A stretch of DNA of 64,000 bases from Trichobilharzia szidati (taxonomy: Eukaryota; Platyhelminthes; Trematoda; Strigeidida; Schistosomatidae). Position 1 is the first letter of the stretch. Every line of letters begins with the position of its first letter. The notes beneath the pieces were generated by a model that was not told the origin of the DNA, ran no database searches, and saw only the letters and a program-made list of their open reading frames with translations. Positions 23,256-34,164 of the stretch are shown here, piece by piece. Made by a program: the position numbers and the translations under genes. The stretch is taken from assembly GCA_944472155.2 (NCBI GenBank), contig OX235279.1, positions 160,168,199 through 160,232,198 of the forward strand. Reading direction: 5' to 3'.

Positions 23256-23810
23256 TCCTTATCAAAGCAACCAAACTTTAAACAAGCAACAATTATGAGC
23301 AGAGAATAATTTTGAGCTTCAATAGAGGCCTAGGTGGTTAAGATAAAATAGAGTATAACAGTGCGTAAATAAGAAGATTATCGTGAAGAAGAAAAGTGAC
23401 ATTTCAGCGAGAGTTGAGTTCAAAGATTTGAAAGGTTAGAACCCGTAGGACAAGCTGACATGTAAGATGTCTCGCGAATTTCTGTAGTGCCCACGGGGTA
23501 GCATCTTGGTAAGAAGCTGAACAGGTTTGTAGATGGTGGAAGCGAAAGCATTTTTTAAATTTATAATGTAGATCTGAACAAACTTTATTGTTTTCTGTTA
23601 AGGATGTAGACTCATGTATAATTCTCGAGCTGTCAAAAATGTATGTTGCTGTCCTACAGATACGAGCGATTCACATTTGTGACCACCACAATATCTGCTG
23701 ATCAACATGCTCCCCACCTTTTTCGATGTTAAGCTCTGAGATTTTCTTGCAATTGCTTCAGTTGTATCACTGCATTGCTTTGAGCCTGTCCCAATCATGC
23801 AGTATGCTGC

Positions 23811-24014
23811 ACTCCATTATGGATAGGATTTTATTCTGATAAATCACACAGTGTTGTACAGTAATATTAACTGATGACGTCTCGAGCATAAACTATTGCT
23901 CATAATCATAACTTGATATGATTATGAGCAATAGTTTATGCTCGAGACTTCATCAGTTAATATTACTGTACAACACTGTGATTTATCAAAATAAAATCTT
24001 ATCCATAATGGAGT
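23811..24014. repeat. Long near-perfect palindrome
   Basis: Arms of about 100 bases (23811-23910 and 23917-24014) are inverted copies with roughly five differences, separated by only six bases (ACTTGA). The outer ends read ACTCCATTATGGATAGGATT and its complement. A related end sequence lies at 40305-40350. It would form a strong hairpin or cruciform. Confidence 0.9.
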
Positions 24015-24149
24015 TATGCCCTACCACGGTGCCCAAGTTTTATACTTATACCAGTATGCTGCACATTAATAGCTTTCGTGACAAATGCTCCCCATTAGGT
24101 CACCAAGTACACCGGTGCATGCATACATGTATATGAGTGTGGTGAGAGC

Positions 24150-27100
24150 TGTCTGCAAGTCATCAAAGACTTTGCTAACGTCGAGAAATAATGTTGTTAC
24201 TGAACGCCCATTATCAATGCATTGTGTAATGTGGTCAAAATAATCTGAGTAATAAGTAATGCACTAACTTCTACTTAAGAAACCTTACTGGGATGGGGAT
24301 AGTAGGTCATTTGAGAGCAAGTAATGAATGATCGGAATCTTTGCTATCTTTTCCGTTACACGTGAAACTACAGACGTTATGTTGATGGGGCGTTAGTTGT
24401 TGATATCGGCTACAGACCAGTATTTATGGATGAGTACAATGTAAAACTTCTTCTAGATAGAAAGGTATGTCCCATCGCTTAATGAAATCGCGTATAACTT
24501 GAGTAGGTGTAAATTTATGTCATTACCACCGTTTTTCAGTGGAATGGAAGATATACCGTCTGGACGAATAGTGTTACTGAGCTTGAGATTTGCGATAGCT
24601 TTATCGATCTCGAGTGTGGTGAAAAGTATGTCACTTATACATTCGTCTGTCTCACATGGGAAATCCACGACCTGGTCGTTCTCTAAGGTGCATAATCTGG
24701 CAAAGTGTTTGCTAAACAGTTGACATATCAACTCAGTATTCTCGTAAGCGATGCCGTCTAAGTATATTACATTTGGGTAGGCTGTTTCGGAGTTTGTTAA
24801 CCTACTTTTGAAAAGTTTGGCTATTTCTTCTGGGTTATGCGGTGCCTCAATGGCTTGGATTTCTTTGTTCCTGAGGCCAATATCTCTCAACTCTTCAATT
24901 CTATTGAGAAGGGACGTAATAGCAATTAATGATGATAAGCCATGAAATCTGTAGTATTTTATTGAGTGCTGTCGTAGACTTCTCCATAACATTGTCGGAA
25001 TATAATGGCTTTGGGGGAATTTGAAGCTAAAAATGACGTCATGAATTGAGTTAATGATGTGATAAAAATTGTTAAGAATTGCCTCTAAGGACTCATTCTA
25101 TAAGTACGAGTCCCAATTAGTGTATCTAATTAGATGCTGGTACAAGTTCCAGTCAACATGTGTGTACAATCTTATAGGTGTCTGGCCAGCTTCATCTCTG
25201 CGTATTGTTCCAGGAAAGATGTTAAAAGAACACACTACTATTTTATTGTCACTACCTGGAAATTCATGTCCCACGTGCATTACAGGTGGCGTTATGTTGT
25301 TCGTAAAAATAAGGTCTAGGATATTTGCTGATCTAGGGGGTGAATTTATGTGTTGTGCCCACCCTCCTGTGACGATGGAATTCAGGAGATTATCGTAACC
25401 TTTGTGGTCCTCGGAGTGAAGACCATCATACTTCTGGCATGTTGAAATCACCTCCAACAATTTTACAACTGAAGGGGAGATCGGCTGAGCATATCAACAT
25501 ACCCCTCACTGGATGAAGAAAGTTGGTACGCACAACCCACAAGTGTAGGTTTACTTCTGACAACTTTTATTTCGACGCAGATTGAGCCATTGAGTTGTGA
25601 CAGAATTGGGTTACGGAACTGGGTTGCACACAAGGACTGTTCACAGTAGGTTAGTGTTCCACCCCCACGGCCTCGAAATAGGTTGCATTTATCAATCCTT
25701 AGGCTATCATTGGAGATTTCACTTGTGCACCAGGCTTCAGTGATCATAATCAATGACGGTCTGCATATAGAAGCTAACGTACTTAGTGCTAAGCGTTTGA
25801 AAGGAACAGATATAGCATTTACTAGGATAATAGATAAACACTGCCTACGTGGCTTCAGTGCGCGGACAACAACTCGATAAAATCCTTTGTGACTATCCTC
25901 CGTATATGTGCTTTACGACTCACCGACCATTATCTGTGAATCATGGGAAGACTTTAGACAGGTTTGTAGGTTAGTAGTCAGGGGTGGTGTGTCTTTTGGA
26001 TAGGCACATGTTTGATAATTAGAAATATTAGTTACCGCGTTTGGTCCCGACACTGTGTCAGCTATCTTCTGGGAAATATACCTAGTCCAAGATGCATACT
26101 GTTTACTACGCCAACGAGGAATTGATCCGATATCATGAGTGCTATACGCAGGTGTTTCTGTTAACTGACGCCGGTGAAAATCCTGCTCGAGGAGGCTAGT
26201 AGGGGGCGATGCTATTGTGAAAGTTCTAATCGATATGAGTATTCACTAATTTGTTGCCGGAATAGGAATGAAGTCTTGGTATCTGGATGGAGTAGTTATC
26301 AGACCATAGAATGTTTTGTGCAGACATCGGCACATGCTCCCTGCTAAATAGTCATGTGTATGAATGGGTTCTATGGGCTTATTTGGCTTACTGAAATGTA
26401 GTCTATAGCCAATGTTTAGGGGATTTTCTGTAACATTCAGCTTATAGAACATTAGAAGGGGGCTGGCGAACAACAGGTTTGCGTAGTGGATGAGCAGAAC
26501 AATACCAATTACCTCGCTTTGTTGTTTGTCTGGAAGTAGTGGTTGGATATAACTGGCTTTTCACTTGAGATCAATTAGGCCTACATGAAGGAGGTTGTTC
26601 TACCACAATCGACTTTCTCTTAGTAAGATGGGCTAAAGGGGCTTGCACCTCTATCATATCAATGGGCTTTCGTGTTCGGGGTTCGGAATTTAACTCGTTT
26701 ACTTCAGTACCTCCTTTCTTATGTTTACCTGGTTGATGGTGGCTAGTAGGTCAGCCAGCTCATGTTATGTAGGGTTTCTGTTACTTAGACACCTCTGGCG
26801 CTTCACTTTTCTTAGTGGAAATAGGACTTTCTTCATAACGCCTAGGGAACTTGCTAACTTGGATAGATACGATGGACTAGTACTTCACAGTGTGAGAATT
26901 GTCAGACTGAGTAGTAACTGACTTATAAGGAGATGGGTGGAATATGAGTGGGATGGGTTTTGATGTTATCTGGCTCTTGACGTTTGTGTCAGTGTGCAAA
27001 CGATATACTTCAACATTATGCTCTGTTGACTCATCTATGTCCACCATTTCAGTGTCGGGATTAGTGTCTTTATATAATACTTGGCTAATATTTATCAGTG

Positions 27101-27770
27101 CCTGAGAAAATGTCTGATGCATGCGGCCATCAGGTATATCACTCGGTGGAACATCATCTACAGTTGTCGTATCAGAGTTATCAGCATTCGGTGTTCCTGA
27201 GAGACATAGTCTTTGGGATGGTGTTAAATCAGGTGCAACCCTAATATCATTGTAGGGTGTTGAAGAGACTATTATCTTACCAGGTATCAGAAAATTCCTA
27301 GATTCTCTAATAGACTCAAACTTGAAAAGCACCGGACATGGATAGTTTGCAGATTTCTTACGAAGACGCAGAAAGTGACAGTCTGCCAAGGACATATTAC
27401 AAACCTTTCGACGTGAAGTTTTAGGTTTGGCAGTGGGCTCTCTGTCTGGGATGTTGTAAGCCAAGATGACATGTGTAGACACAATCCTCTTAACAGCCTC
27501 TTCAGCCAAATAGTCAATCATGCGCTCGAATTTCACAGTTTATTCTGGACAGATGCTTTGTGATGGGTCACACGGCTGTGTGGAGGGCATAGTGCTGTCC
27601 ACTATTGATTTCTGAGGTGTCAGTAAATCTTTTTTGCTACAAGTCTCATTATCTATCAGTTCTTCCATGATATCACGTGCCACAACTCTGAGTGTGTCTG
27701 GTGTCGAAAGTGTAGAATCGTCTGCGGAATTGAAGCCTTCAGATGGTTAACGAATATTAGATCTCAGTCT
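24150..27770 (-). mobile_element. Decayed LINE, family 2 (ORF1, endonuclease and RT remnants)
   Basis: Pieces occur in element order on the minus strand. ORF1 is at 26877-27536: STHVILAYNIPDREPTAKPK, then CHFLRLRKKSANYPCPVLFK and VAPDLTPSQRL. Endonuclease parts are at 25463-25753 (CVEIKVVRSKPTLVGCAY) and 25098-25460 (NILDLIFTNNIT). The RT N-terminus is at 24453-24992 (IRPDGISSIPLKNGG). Further RT remnants (SVVSRVTEKIAKIPI) run to about 24180. Frameshifts separate the pieces and the RT core is missing. The join point LHLLKLYAISLSDGTYLS corresponds to the start of the RT at 4500-4560, so 4195-5995 supplies the part missing here. Confidence 0.75.
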
Positions 27771-28199
27771 TTCTACGGTACTTACACGTTTAGAACAACA
27801 CATTTAGGCGAACAATATTGTTTTCAATTAGATCTCAACAGGCTTAACTCAAATATGTATAAGTTTACAAATAAAAATTCAAATATAAACCAATCATGGT
27901 GTTTTGTCTACAGGATAATACGATGGTGAATGTAAATTGTGCAATTTGTCATAATAGTGGTAATGATAATAATAATAATAATAGTAATAATAAAAATGGT
28001 CTTATCAATAGTAAGGATGAAAAAGTGAGGCAATCTGTGATAACACGAATAATGAAAAAACAGTACGATTAAACAAACAACTGTTCAGGTGGAAGTAGTC
28101 GATAAAGGCTAGTAAAAACAAATGAACCGATTAAGTAATGTTATAATGTAAGAGAAATAAATGAAACACGTTTATAATGAAGATGTGATAAGATTAAGG

Positions 28200-28870
28200 G
28201 ATGATAAGAGGGGGGTTGAAAATATAAGTTAAGGGTGGTGTAGAAGTCATTAGTTGGTTATGTCTTAATAGGCCAAGGGAGGGATAAGGGCTGTACGAAC
28301 TTTTTCGAATACATAGTTTAGATTTAATAGTTTGAATGCCTATCGCATCAGCTGTGTGCAGTAAACGAATACGAAGTCTATTGGAAAGATTCGGTGGGAT
28401 ACGATGAATTAGTTTGAAAGCTCTCGTTTTCTCGCTTACATCACCACTATCAATTTAGTGTGGCAAAATTGAGCTACGGATTGTTTTTGTCTGTCCTTTG
28501 CCAAACACGATGGGAAATATTCACTAACACGTTGGCCAGGCTGTCGAGTAGAAACCCCAATATAACTGCCCCGCACTTGCAGTTGAATTGATAAATGCAC
28601 ATAGATGTGGCAAAACTATCAAGCTTATTCTTCGTTTGCGTCCCAATCGTTCTTCGGCTAGAGAATGACAAAAATAGGTGTGCTGCATAAAATGTTCTTC
28701 GTATACTCCTTGAAAGTCTTTGTAATAAAATCTCACTTGATAAGTCACCATTAAATTGTAACTTAATAAATAGAGGTTTCTTACGTGCAGTCAGAGTCTC
28801 CAGTTTTTTCTCCGATGTTTTCATATGTTTCTTTATGAAACTACTCCATCAAGGAATCGTGAATATATTC
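28200..28870 (-). mobile_element. Penelope-like element C-terminus (GIY-YIG region)
   Basis: The minus strand encodes SMCIYQFNCKCGAVILGF, a decayed form of the Penelope GIY-YIG nuclease start (consensus-like CxYxFxCxCGAxYIGRT). About 150 bases later comes a terminal block reading HRIPPNLSNRLRIRLLHTAD and then AIGIQTIKSKLC. This is the order of Penelope-like C-termini. It is frameshifted and the catalytic Arg of the nuclease is lost, so it is inactive. Confidence 0.65.
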
Positions 28871-28879
28871 AAATTCCTT

Positions 28880-29735
28880 TTGTAAGAGGTCTAACTTACA
28901 CGTTTGACAGACTAAACCGTTGCAAAGACAAAACTTTTCCCGATTACCGGAAAATAGTCTTGGGGATATAAAAAAGATTGTTGTATTATCGAAGTATCAA
29001 AAGCAACGATAAACAGCTATATATTGCAAAACAAAGTCAGACTTTCCTTTAACAGTGTTTCCTCGGGATAAAATCCTTAGTTCCAGGTAGTTAGAAAGGG
29101 TATCAGAAGATTACGGGTTGTAGATTCCACAAGTGAATACTATATATGGTTCCGAGCGCTAGAATATAATCTTTGTTAAGTATGGATATATGGATATTGT
29201 GAGGAACGTGGCTAATTTCCGAAAGAAAGTTGAAAAATGAATCCCGCAGAGCCAGAACATCTGTAGTGCACAATAATAACTTTGGTCTGTAAGGAGCTGG
29301 TGAGAACCCAATGAAATAAATGAAGGCACCATTTTATTCTGTTGTTCTTCCTTTACTCGAATTCATTAAGGAGAAATTTTGTATCCATTGGTGTTTGTGA
29401 ATTTGACGGAATTTTCGGACTCAGAATTCGTCACTGCAGTCTATATTGTGTCCGTTATACCTCATAAACCATTAATGTGTGTAAATTTTGAAGCCTTTAT
29501 GTTTCTTTTTAGCACAAGCTATCTCAGATTGCCATCTTTATCAAATATTTTGGACAATCTAATTTTCTAAGAAGAATTTACATATCCTAATTATTGACAT
29601 TCATCTGTAACCCACATATTTTCATGCCTGTAACAATGACCGGGTTCCCTGCGAGAAGTAAAATTATTGTCACACCATTCCAGTGGGAGTGGGATGTGGT
29701 CCTCCCGAAACCGGTTAGATTCAGTAAAACCAAAT
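28880..29735. other. Non-genic spacer
   Basis: No gene or recognisable repeat seen. Confidence 0.4.
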
Positions 29736-29739
29736 CCTG

Positions 29740-30660
29740 TGTGGACCGAATCGTAACAATGCGCCACATTGGCGAACAGAGCCTAGAACATCAGTTGATC
29801 TTCGTCAAAGGTGAAAAGACCTGTGATAATATGAACTTCAAAGCAGTTTGTAAGCTGTTTCTTCACTACGAAGTGAAGTGAAGCAAATATTCAACAGCTT
29901 CACAGTAATGCTATATGTCAGATGATTCACCTCAGAGAGCATGTCAAAGTTCTTGGAGTAAAGACAGGAGTAAGACAAGGCTGTCGATCATTCGTAATGA
30001 TCTTCCTGTTTGTGGAGCAGAAGATAGCGCGACAGACCGTTGTGAGTGAGAAGACACTGATATCGTGAATTGACAACAACACCCTTGATTATCTGGACTT
30101 CGCAAACAACTGATGTCTCGTAGCATAAACTAAAGATTTTATAAGTGAAAACCAACAAGAAGTCATAGAAGTCAGGATTTCATATGAACACAGGAGAGAT
30201 AGGTGTGATGAATGAATGGGAGAAATCCGAGAGAAGTGTTCGCTTTCACTTAACTACTTGGGCGTCATCATTTCAAACATAGAACACCTGGGTGAGTATG
30301 AGTATGTTAAAACCAGTCTAGAACGGATAAGCGATCAATACTTTGAAATAAGTGTGCAGATTTACATCATTCAGAACAAGGGAACAGATCGAAATTTCAA
30401 ACACTGGTGTCAAGTTAGTGAGTGTTTCTATATGATCCGGAGACTTGACGTGTACATCAATATAGACATTCCTAACAGACTGCAGTATTCCATCAAAAAC
30501 TGCCTTAGTTACCTAGGTACTTAACATCAGATGACCAGCTAGAGAGAGTGAGCAAATAACAAGGGAATTGTCAGCAAAATTACCAACAACGTATTGCTAA
30601 GAAAATATGGAGGTAGATTGGACATATGCTAAATTTAACTTTCGACTGACTGCGAACCAT
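29740..30660 (+). mobile_element. RTE-type LINE reverse transcriptase remnant
   Basis: Frame-shifted pieces in RTE order: EQSLEHQ, then the region around LRSEVKQIFNSF, VKTGVRQGCRSFVMIFLFVE (RT block with the Gly-Val-Arg-Gln-Gly motif), YLDFANN (decayed motif C), then LNYLGVIISN and the C-terminal helix region. Stops are frequent; it is a dead copy. Confidence 0.65.
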
Positions 30661-30859
30661 CAAAATTTATCACTCTGGTAAGAAAAGAAAATATTCAGAT
30701 TGCAGTTCTAAGTAAAACCCAGACCTTAAATAAGGGCAAACACGTTTTCTGGAAACGTAACTTGAGGTCAAAAACGGAAGACTGGAATGATTCCTGCTCA
30801 AATGATTCCCAAAGAAGAACCATTTTGACTCTTTATAACTCTTTGTGAGTAATAACTTT

Positions 30860-31761
30860 GATCTATATTAAGCATGCAATGTTAAAGTATTACCTCCGTT
30901 ATTGTCCGTCAAATGTATGGCTAAAATATTTTACAAGAGGTGCAATCAGACGCAATGTTTTGAATTTTAGAGGTGAGTTTGTTTAAGCTTTTCAACTTGA
31001 ATCGCAAATTGTCCGCCCAAAAACAAAAGGTGTACCTTTTTCCATTGAAAGACGCTATAGTCAGTTTCAAGGTCATGATGGGTTCCTGCGTCTACTGGTT
31101 ATATGTTTTCGTGAATTCGTTTTCCATTGAATTTTAAAGGTTTTTTGAACGTTTTGCTTGTTTTGGAGTATGTAGGTCAGTTTTCTGTCACTGTATGCTA
31201 CTAGTAAGGTTGTTTTTAGGCAGAAGTTCCCACTTATTATGTTGGTAGTTAAGGATTATGGTAAACCTGCAATCGTTGAGCTAATTCACGTACACTATGA
31301 TAGTATAGTAACACTATTTAATAAATGAACTCCCTAACTGGTTTTCCATTGTTTGATAATGTGATTGAACCAGAACTGTGGGATTGTTTTATCCGCATGA
31401 CCGGCTGTAACTCATCACCTTGTTCTTCTTAATAAGCATTATCGAAGGATAGGTTAGAATAAGTTTAGAATTGTTGTAAGCCTGGGGTGATTACGGTATA
31501 GGCAATAAATCGTATTAGTCGCCGTTACTCGCGATATGCTATGAACTAGAAATCTTCGGCTGATAAAACGCATTACATAAGGCACAGATCGGTGTAATTT
31601 GTAACTGACTTGCCAAGCGCTCTCATCAGGAAACAATCAACCAAAGTATGCTTTAAACTGTCGCTCTCAGGCATTTGAAGGGAAAGGAAGTGTAACACAG
31701 TTTAGACATAGATATTTATATTGTGAATACAAATGGAAACAATAAGGTAATGCAAATATTT
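30860..31761. other. Spacer downstream of the MULE-derived gene
   Basis: No gene recognised. This stretch would hold the 3' UTR of the minus-strand gene. I saw no inverted partner of the sequence beyond 33364, so transposon termini are not evident. Confidence 0.4.
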
Positions 31762-33364
31762 TCACAAAAATGATCGATTAACAGGGGCACGTCGTAATCT
31801 CAAAGTTGTTTGCGGTTCATTTGCTAGCAAAGTGTCCAACCTTCTTGTGAACTCTGCTACTTCCCGCAGTGCAGCATCCGGATTTCTTTGGTTCAGAATG
31901 TTGAGACGACGTCTTAAACGTTCATAAGCATTTCTGAACGCGTTGTTCGATTCCGGTGTTAGGCGGATGGCTCGTGGAATGTCCTCCATGGTGTTATACT
32001 GACGTGTCCACCTGTCACTATTTCTCAGAATATCTAAGAGTAACAATTAAGGAAATGGAACTTACCACAGGTTAGATATGAATTTAAGAAAGCCTCAACG
32101 ACATGAGCACATGGCAAATTGTATGCACAGTATGTCCAACACGTGCATTTCGCCTCATCCCTGTTTACGAAGAAGATGTGACCACCTTCTGCGTAATTAA
32201 CTGAAGTGGAAGATATTGAATGAAAGAAGAAGGATCGCCTTTGCAAGTCTAAGAAAACTTTCTTGACAGCAAAGGGTGTGAGACGCCGTAATATGGGCTG
32301 CAGTGAAGTATGTACCTAGGAAAAATCGTAAATTATCTTCAAACTTACATCGTAATTGTAGTATTTACAAAGCATCCACTGGCCGTGACGTATTTTACGC
32401 ATGGTTGTGTGGTCAATCCACTTCCATATTTTCCATAGAGTCGGTTCCAGCGGATCGCCTTTACGTAAATATCTCTTCAGCTGCCTGTGAGCATTCTCAA
32501 CTCTGTTGTTAGTGTTGTTCCCCATGGTGATGGCGAACCGGTTGCACGATGCAGCCCAATATTTCCTTGTTCTTAGCCAGTACCTTCTAATGTAAGCACC
32601 AGCCTCAGCGTCTATAACACTAATGAGATTTAGATAAGTCCAAAACCTTTGGCAATAAATTCTGATTTGTTAACCTACCTGTTGTAACTGCGCGTGTGCG
32701 CCATTCGATACAACCACTTTTTAACAAGTTTATACATCCTAGCCCGCATGTTTTTAATATCATTATACAGCAGGGCTTTGCCAAATTTATCATGCGCTAA
32801 ATCCATTACTTCATGGACATCAGTATTTCTTTCAATGAACGGTTGTATAACTGCCATTTCTTGTGGTGATAACCGACGTCTAGATACATCAATGGACATG
32901 AAACTTGCTGTGCATGGATGGTTATGCACAGTTTGGTACCTTGTTATCCTGTATATGTTGGATTTGCGCCGTACTGTAATTACTGATTGACATGAAGTAC
33001 TTTTGAACCTTGAAATTGTTAAAATTTACATAGACAGTAAACTTACCCTCTGTTCCTAAAGCCAGCACCTCGGGAAGCACGTTTACTTCCAAAAGTGCAT
33101 TTAAACGTCACATGCTCGTATTCCATAGGACCGGATGGATCCTTCTTACTGGAATCAACCCGATACCATGTGTTGGATTCCTTTCAAAGAAATAATGAAC
33201 AACTTAGTTAGTACCTTCATAAATGCATCTAAAGCTTCCTTAAATTGCATCCATGTATAAAATACACAGCAAAGCATTATCCTTTGGAATGTAGCTGTCA
33301 CATCACACAATATAGATGACACATTCCGTGAAGTAGACGCAGTAGGAGTAATTTGCAACATCAT
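31762..33364 (-). CDS. MULE-transposase-derived zinc-finger/SWIM protein, six exons
   Basis: The gene model joins 33364-33215, 33180-33047, 33008-32679, 32619-32349, 32297-32066 and 32033-31762. All introns are GT-AG (34, 38, 59, 51 and 32 bases) and all phases match, giving 1389 bases and 462 residues from an ATG to TAA. Around residues 76-125 is a MULE-type N-terminal zinc finger (FKCTFGSKRASRG, then a Cys, then HNHPC). Residues about 205-260 carry the late transposase segment YWAASCNRFAITMGNNTNNR then VENAHRQLKRYL. Residues about 344-360 are a SWIM finger (CTCWTYCAYNLPCAH). The last 90 residues are Arg-rich. The region that should hold the first two catalytic Asp residues (and the C/H motif) is missing where the 59-base intron lies. 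Mutator-like elements named Curupira are known in schistosomes (from memory). This may be an internally deleted copy or a domesticated DNA-binding protein. No frame damage is seen. Confidence 0.8.
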
Positions 33365-33996
33365 TTAATGGTTCTAACAATTCCTAACGTGCACAACAAA
33401 ATGATTTCAAGTAAATGAACAGTTGTATGTATTTCATTGCTTATATACCACTTTTGTGACATAGGAAATTTACTTTATTTATGTTGACCTAGTATGTGCA
33501 ATTCCCACAGGTCACTAAACTGAAAACTTAAAAAAGTAGATCACTTAATACATACATATATCTACATGTCCAAAATTAAAGACACATTATACGTTTAGCA
33601 ATTTTTGTTGAATTCTATTCCCATAGTAACAAAAAATGCATACATCCTATTTTGGACTTAAAATAAATGCATCAAAATTATTGTTAACTTATATTCACTT
33701 ACTAGACATTCTCATACATCTCAGTGTACTTTCAACACCACCAATGCATCCAAATAGCATGTGACTATCACACTACACTCACACCAAAAAAATTAACACG
33801 CCGTTATATTATGGTAAGTTAAGACTGACATTAAACTGACTGTAAATTTCCGTGTCAAAATAAAGAGACTGCCATTTTTACTTATATTTTAGATCAATAA
33901 GAAGCCAGCTAGCCAACAGCCAATCAAAATCTGCCTATATCGCTTTTCTTTTCCATTTACATTGGATTTCAAGTCGATATTTCACTTATTCCGATC
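33365..33996. promoter_or_regulatory. Head-to-head intergenic region (MULE-derived gene / USP24)
   Basis: 632 bases separate the two start codons on opposite strands. It is the only candidate promoter for USP24 if 33997 is the true first coding exon. No TATA or CCAAT element is convincing in this AT-rich stretch; 33875-33960 just upstream of USP24 is slightly more GC-rich. Shared promoter use is inference. Confidence 0.35.
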
Positions 33997-34164
33997 ATGA
34001 GTGACGAAGAGAATTTGAGAAAGATTATGATGGTGGGTTTTGTCGATGAGGACGATATAAGAGCTGTTCTAAAGTCCTGCAGCTCAGATGTAAACGAAGT
34101 ACTTTCTGTATTAGCGTCTGAAGGCATATATTCGAAGAATAATAGTGCCTTCACACCTGAAAAG
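33997..34164 (+). CDS. USP24: USP24 exon A (start codon, UBA domain)
   Basis: Encodes MSDEENLRKIMMVGFVDEDD and continues as a UBA-like three-helix domain. VGF replaces the usual MGF loop, and DVNEVLSVLASEG forms the last helix. It ends AAG|GTAAGA in phase 0 (56 codons). An ATG opens the frame. Human USP24 also starts directly with a UBA, which supports this start. Confidence 0.85.

Noticed and set aside
31640..33900. Terminal inverted repeats of an intact MULE transposon around the six-exon gene
   Set aside because: I compared both flanks by eye and found no matching inverted ends; a dot plot would be decisive.
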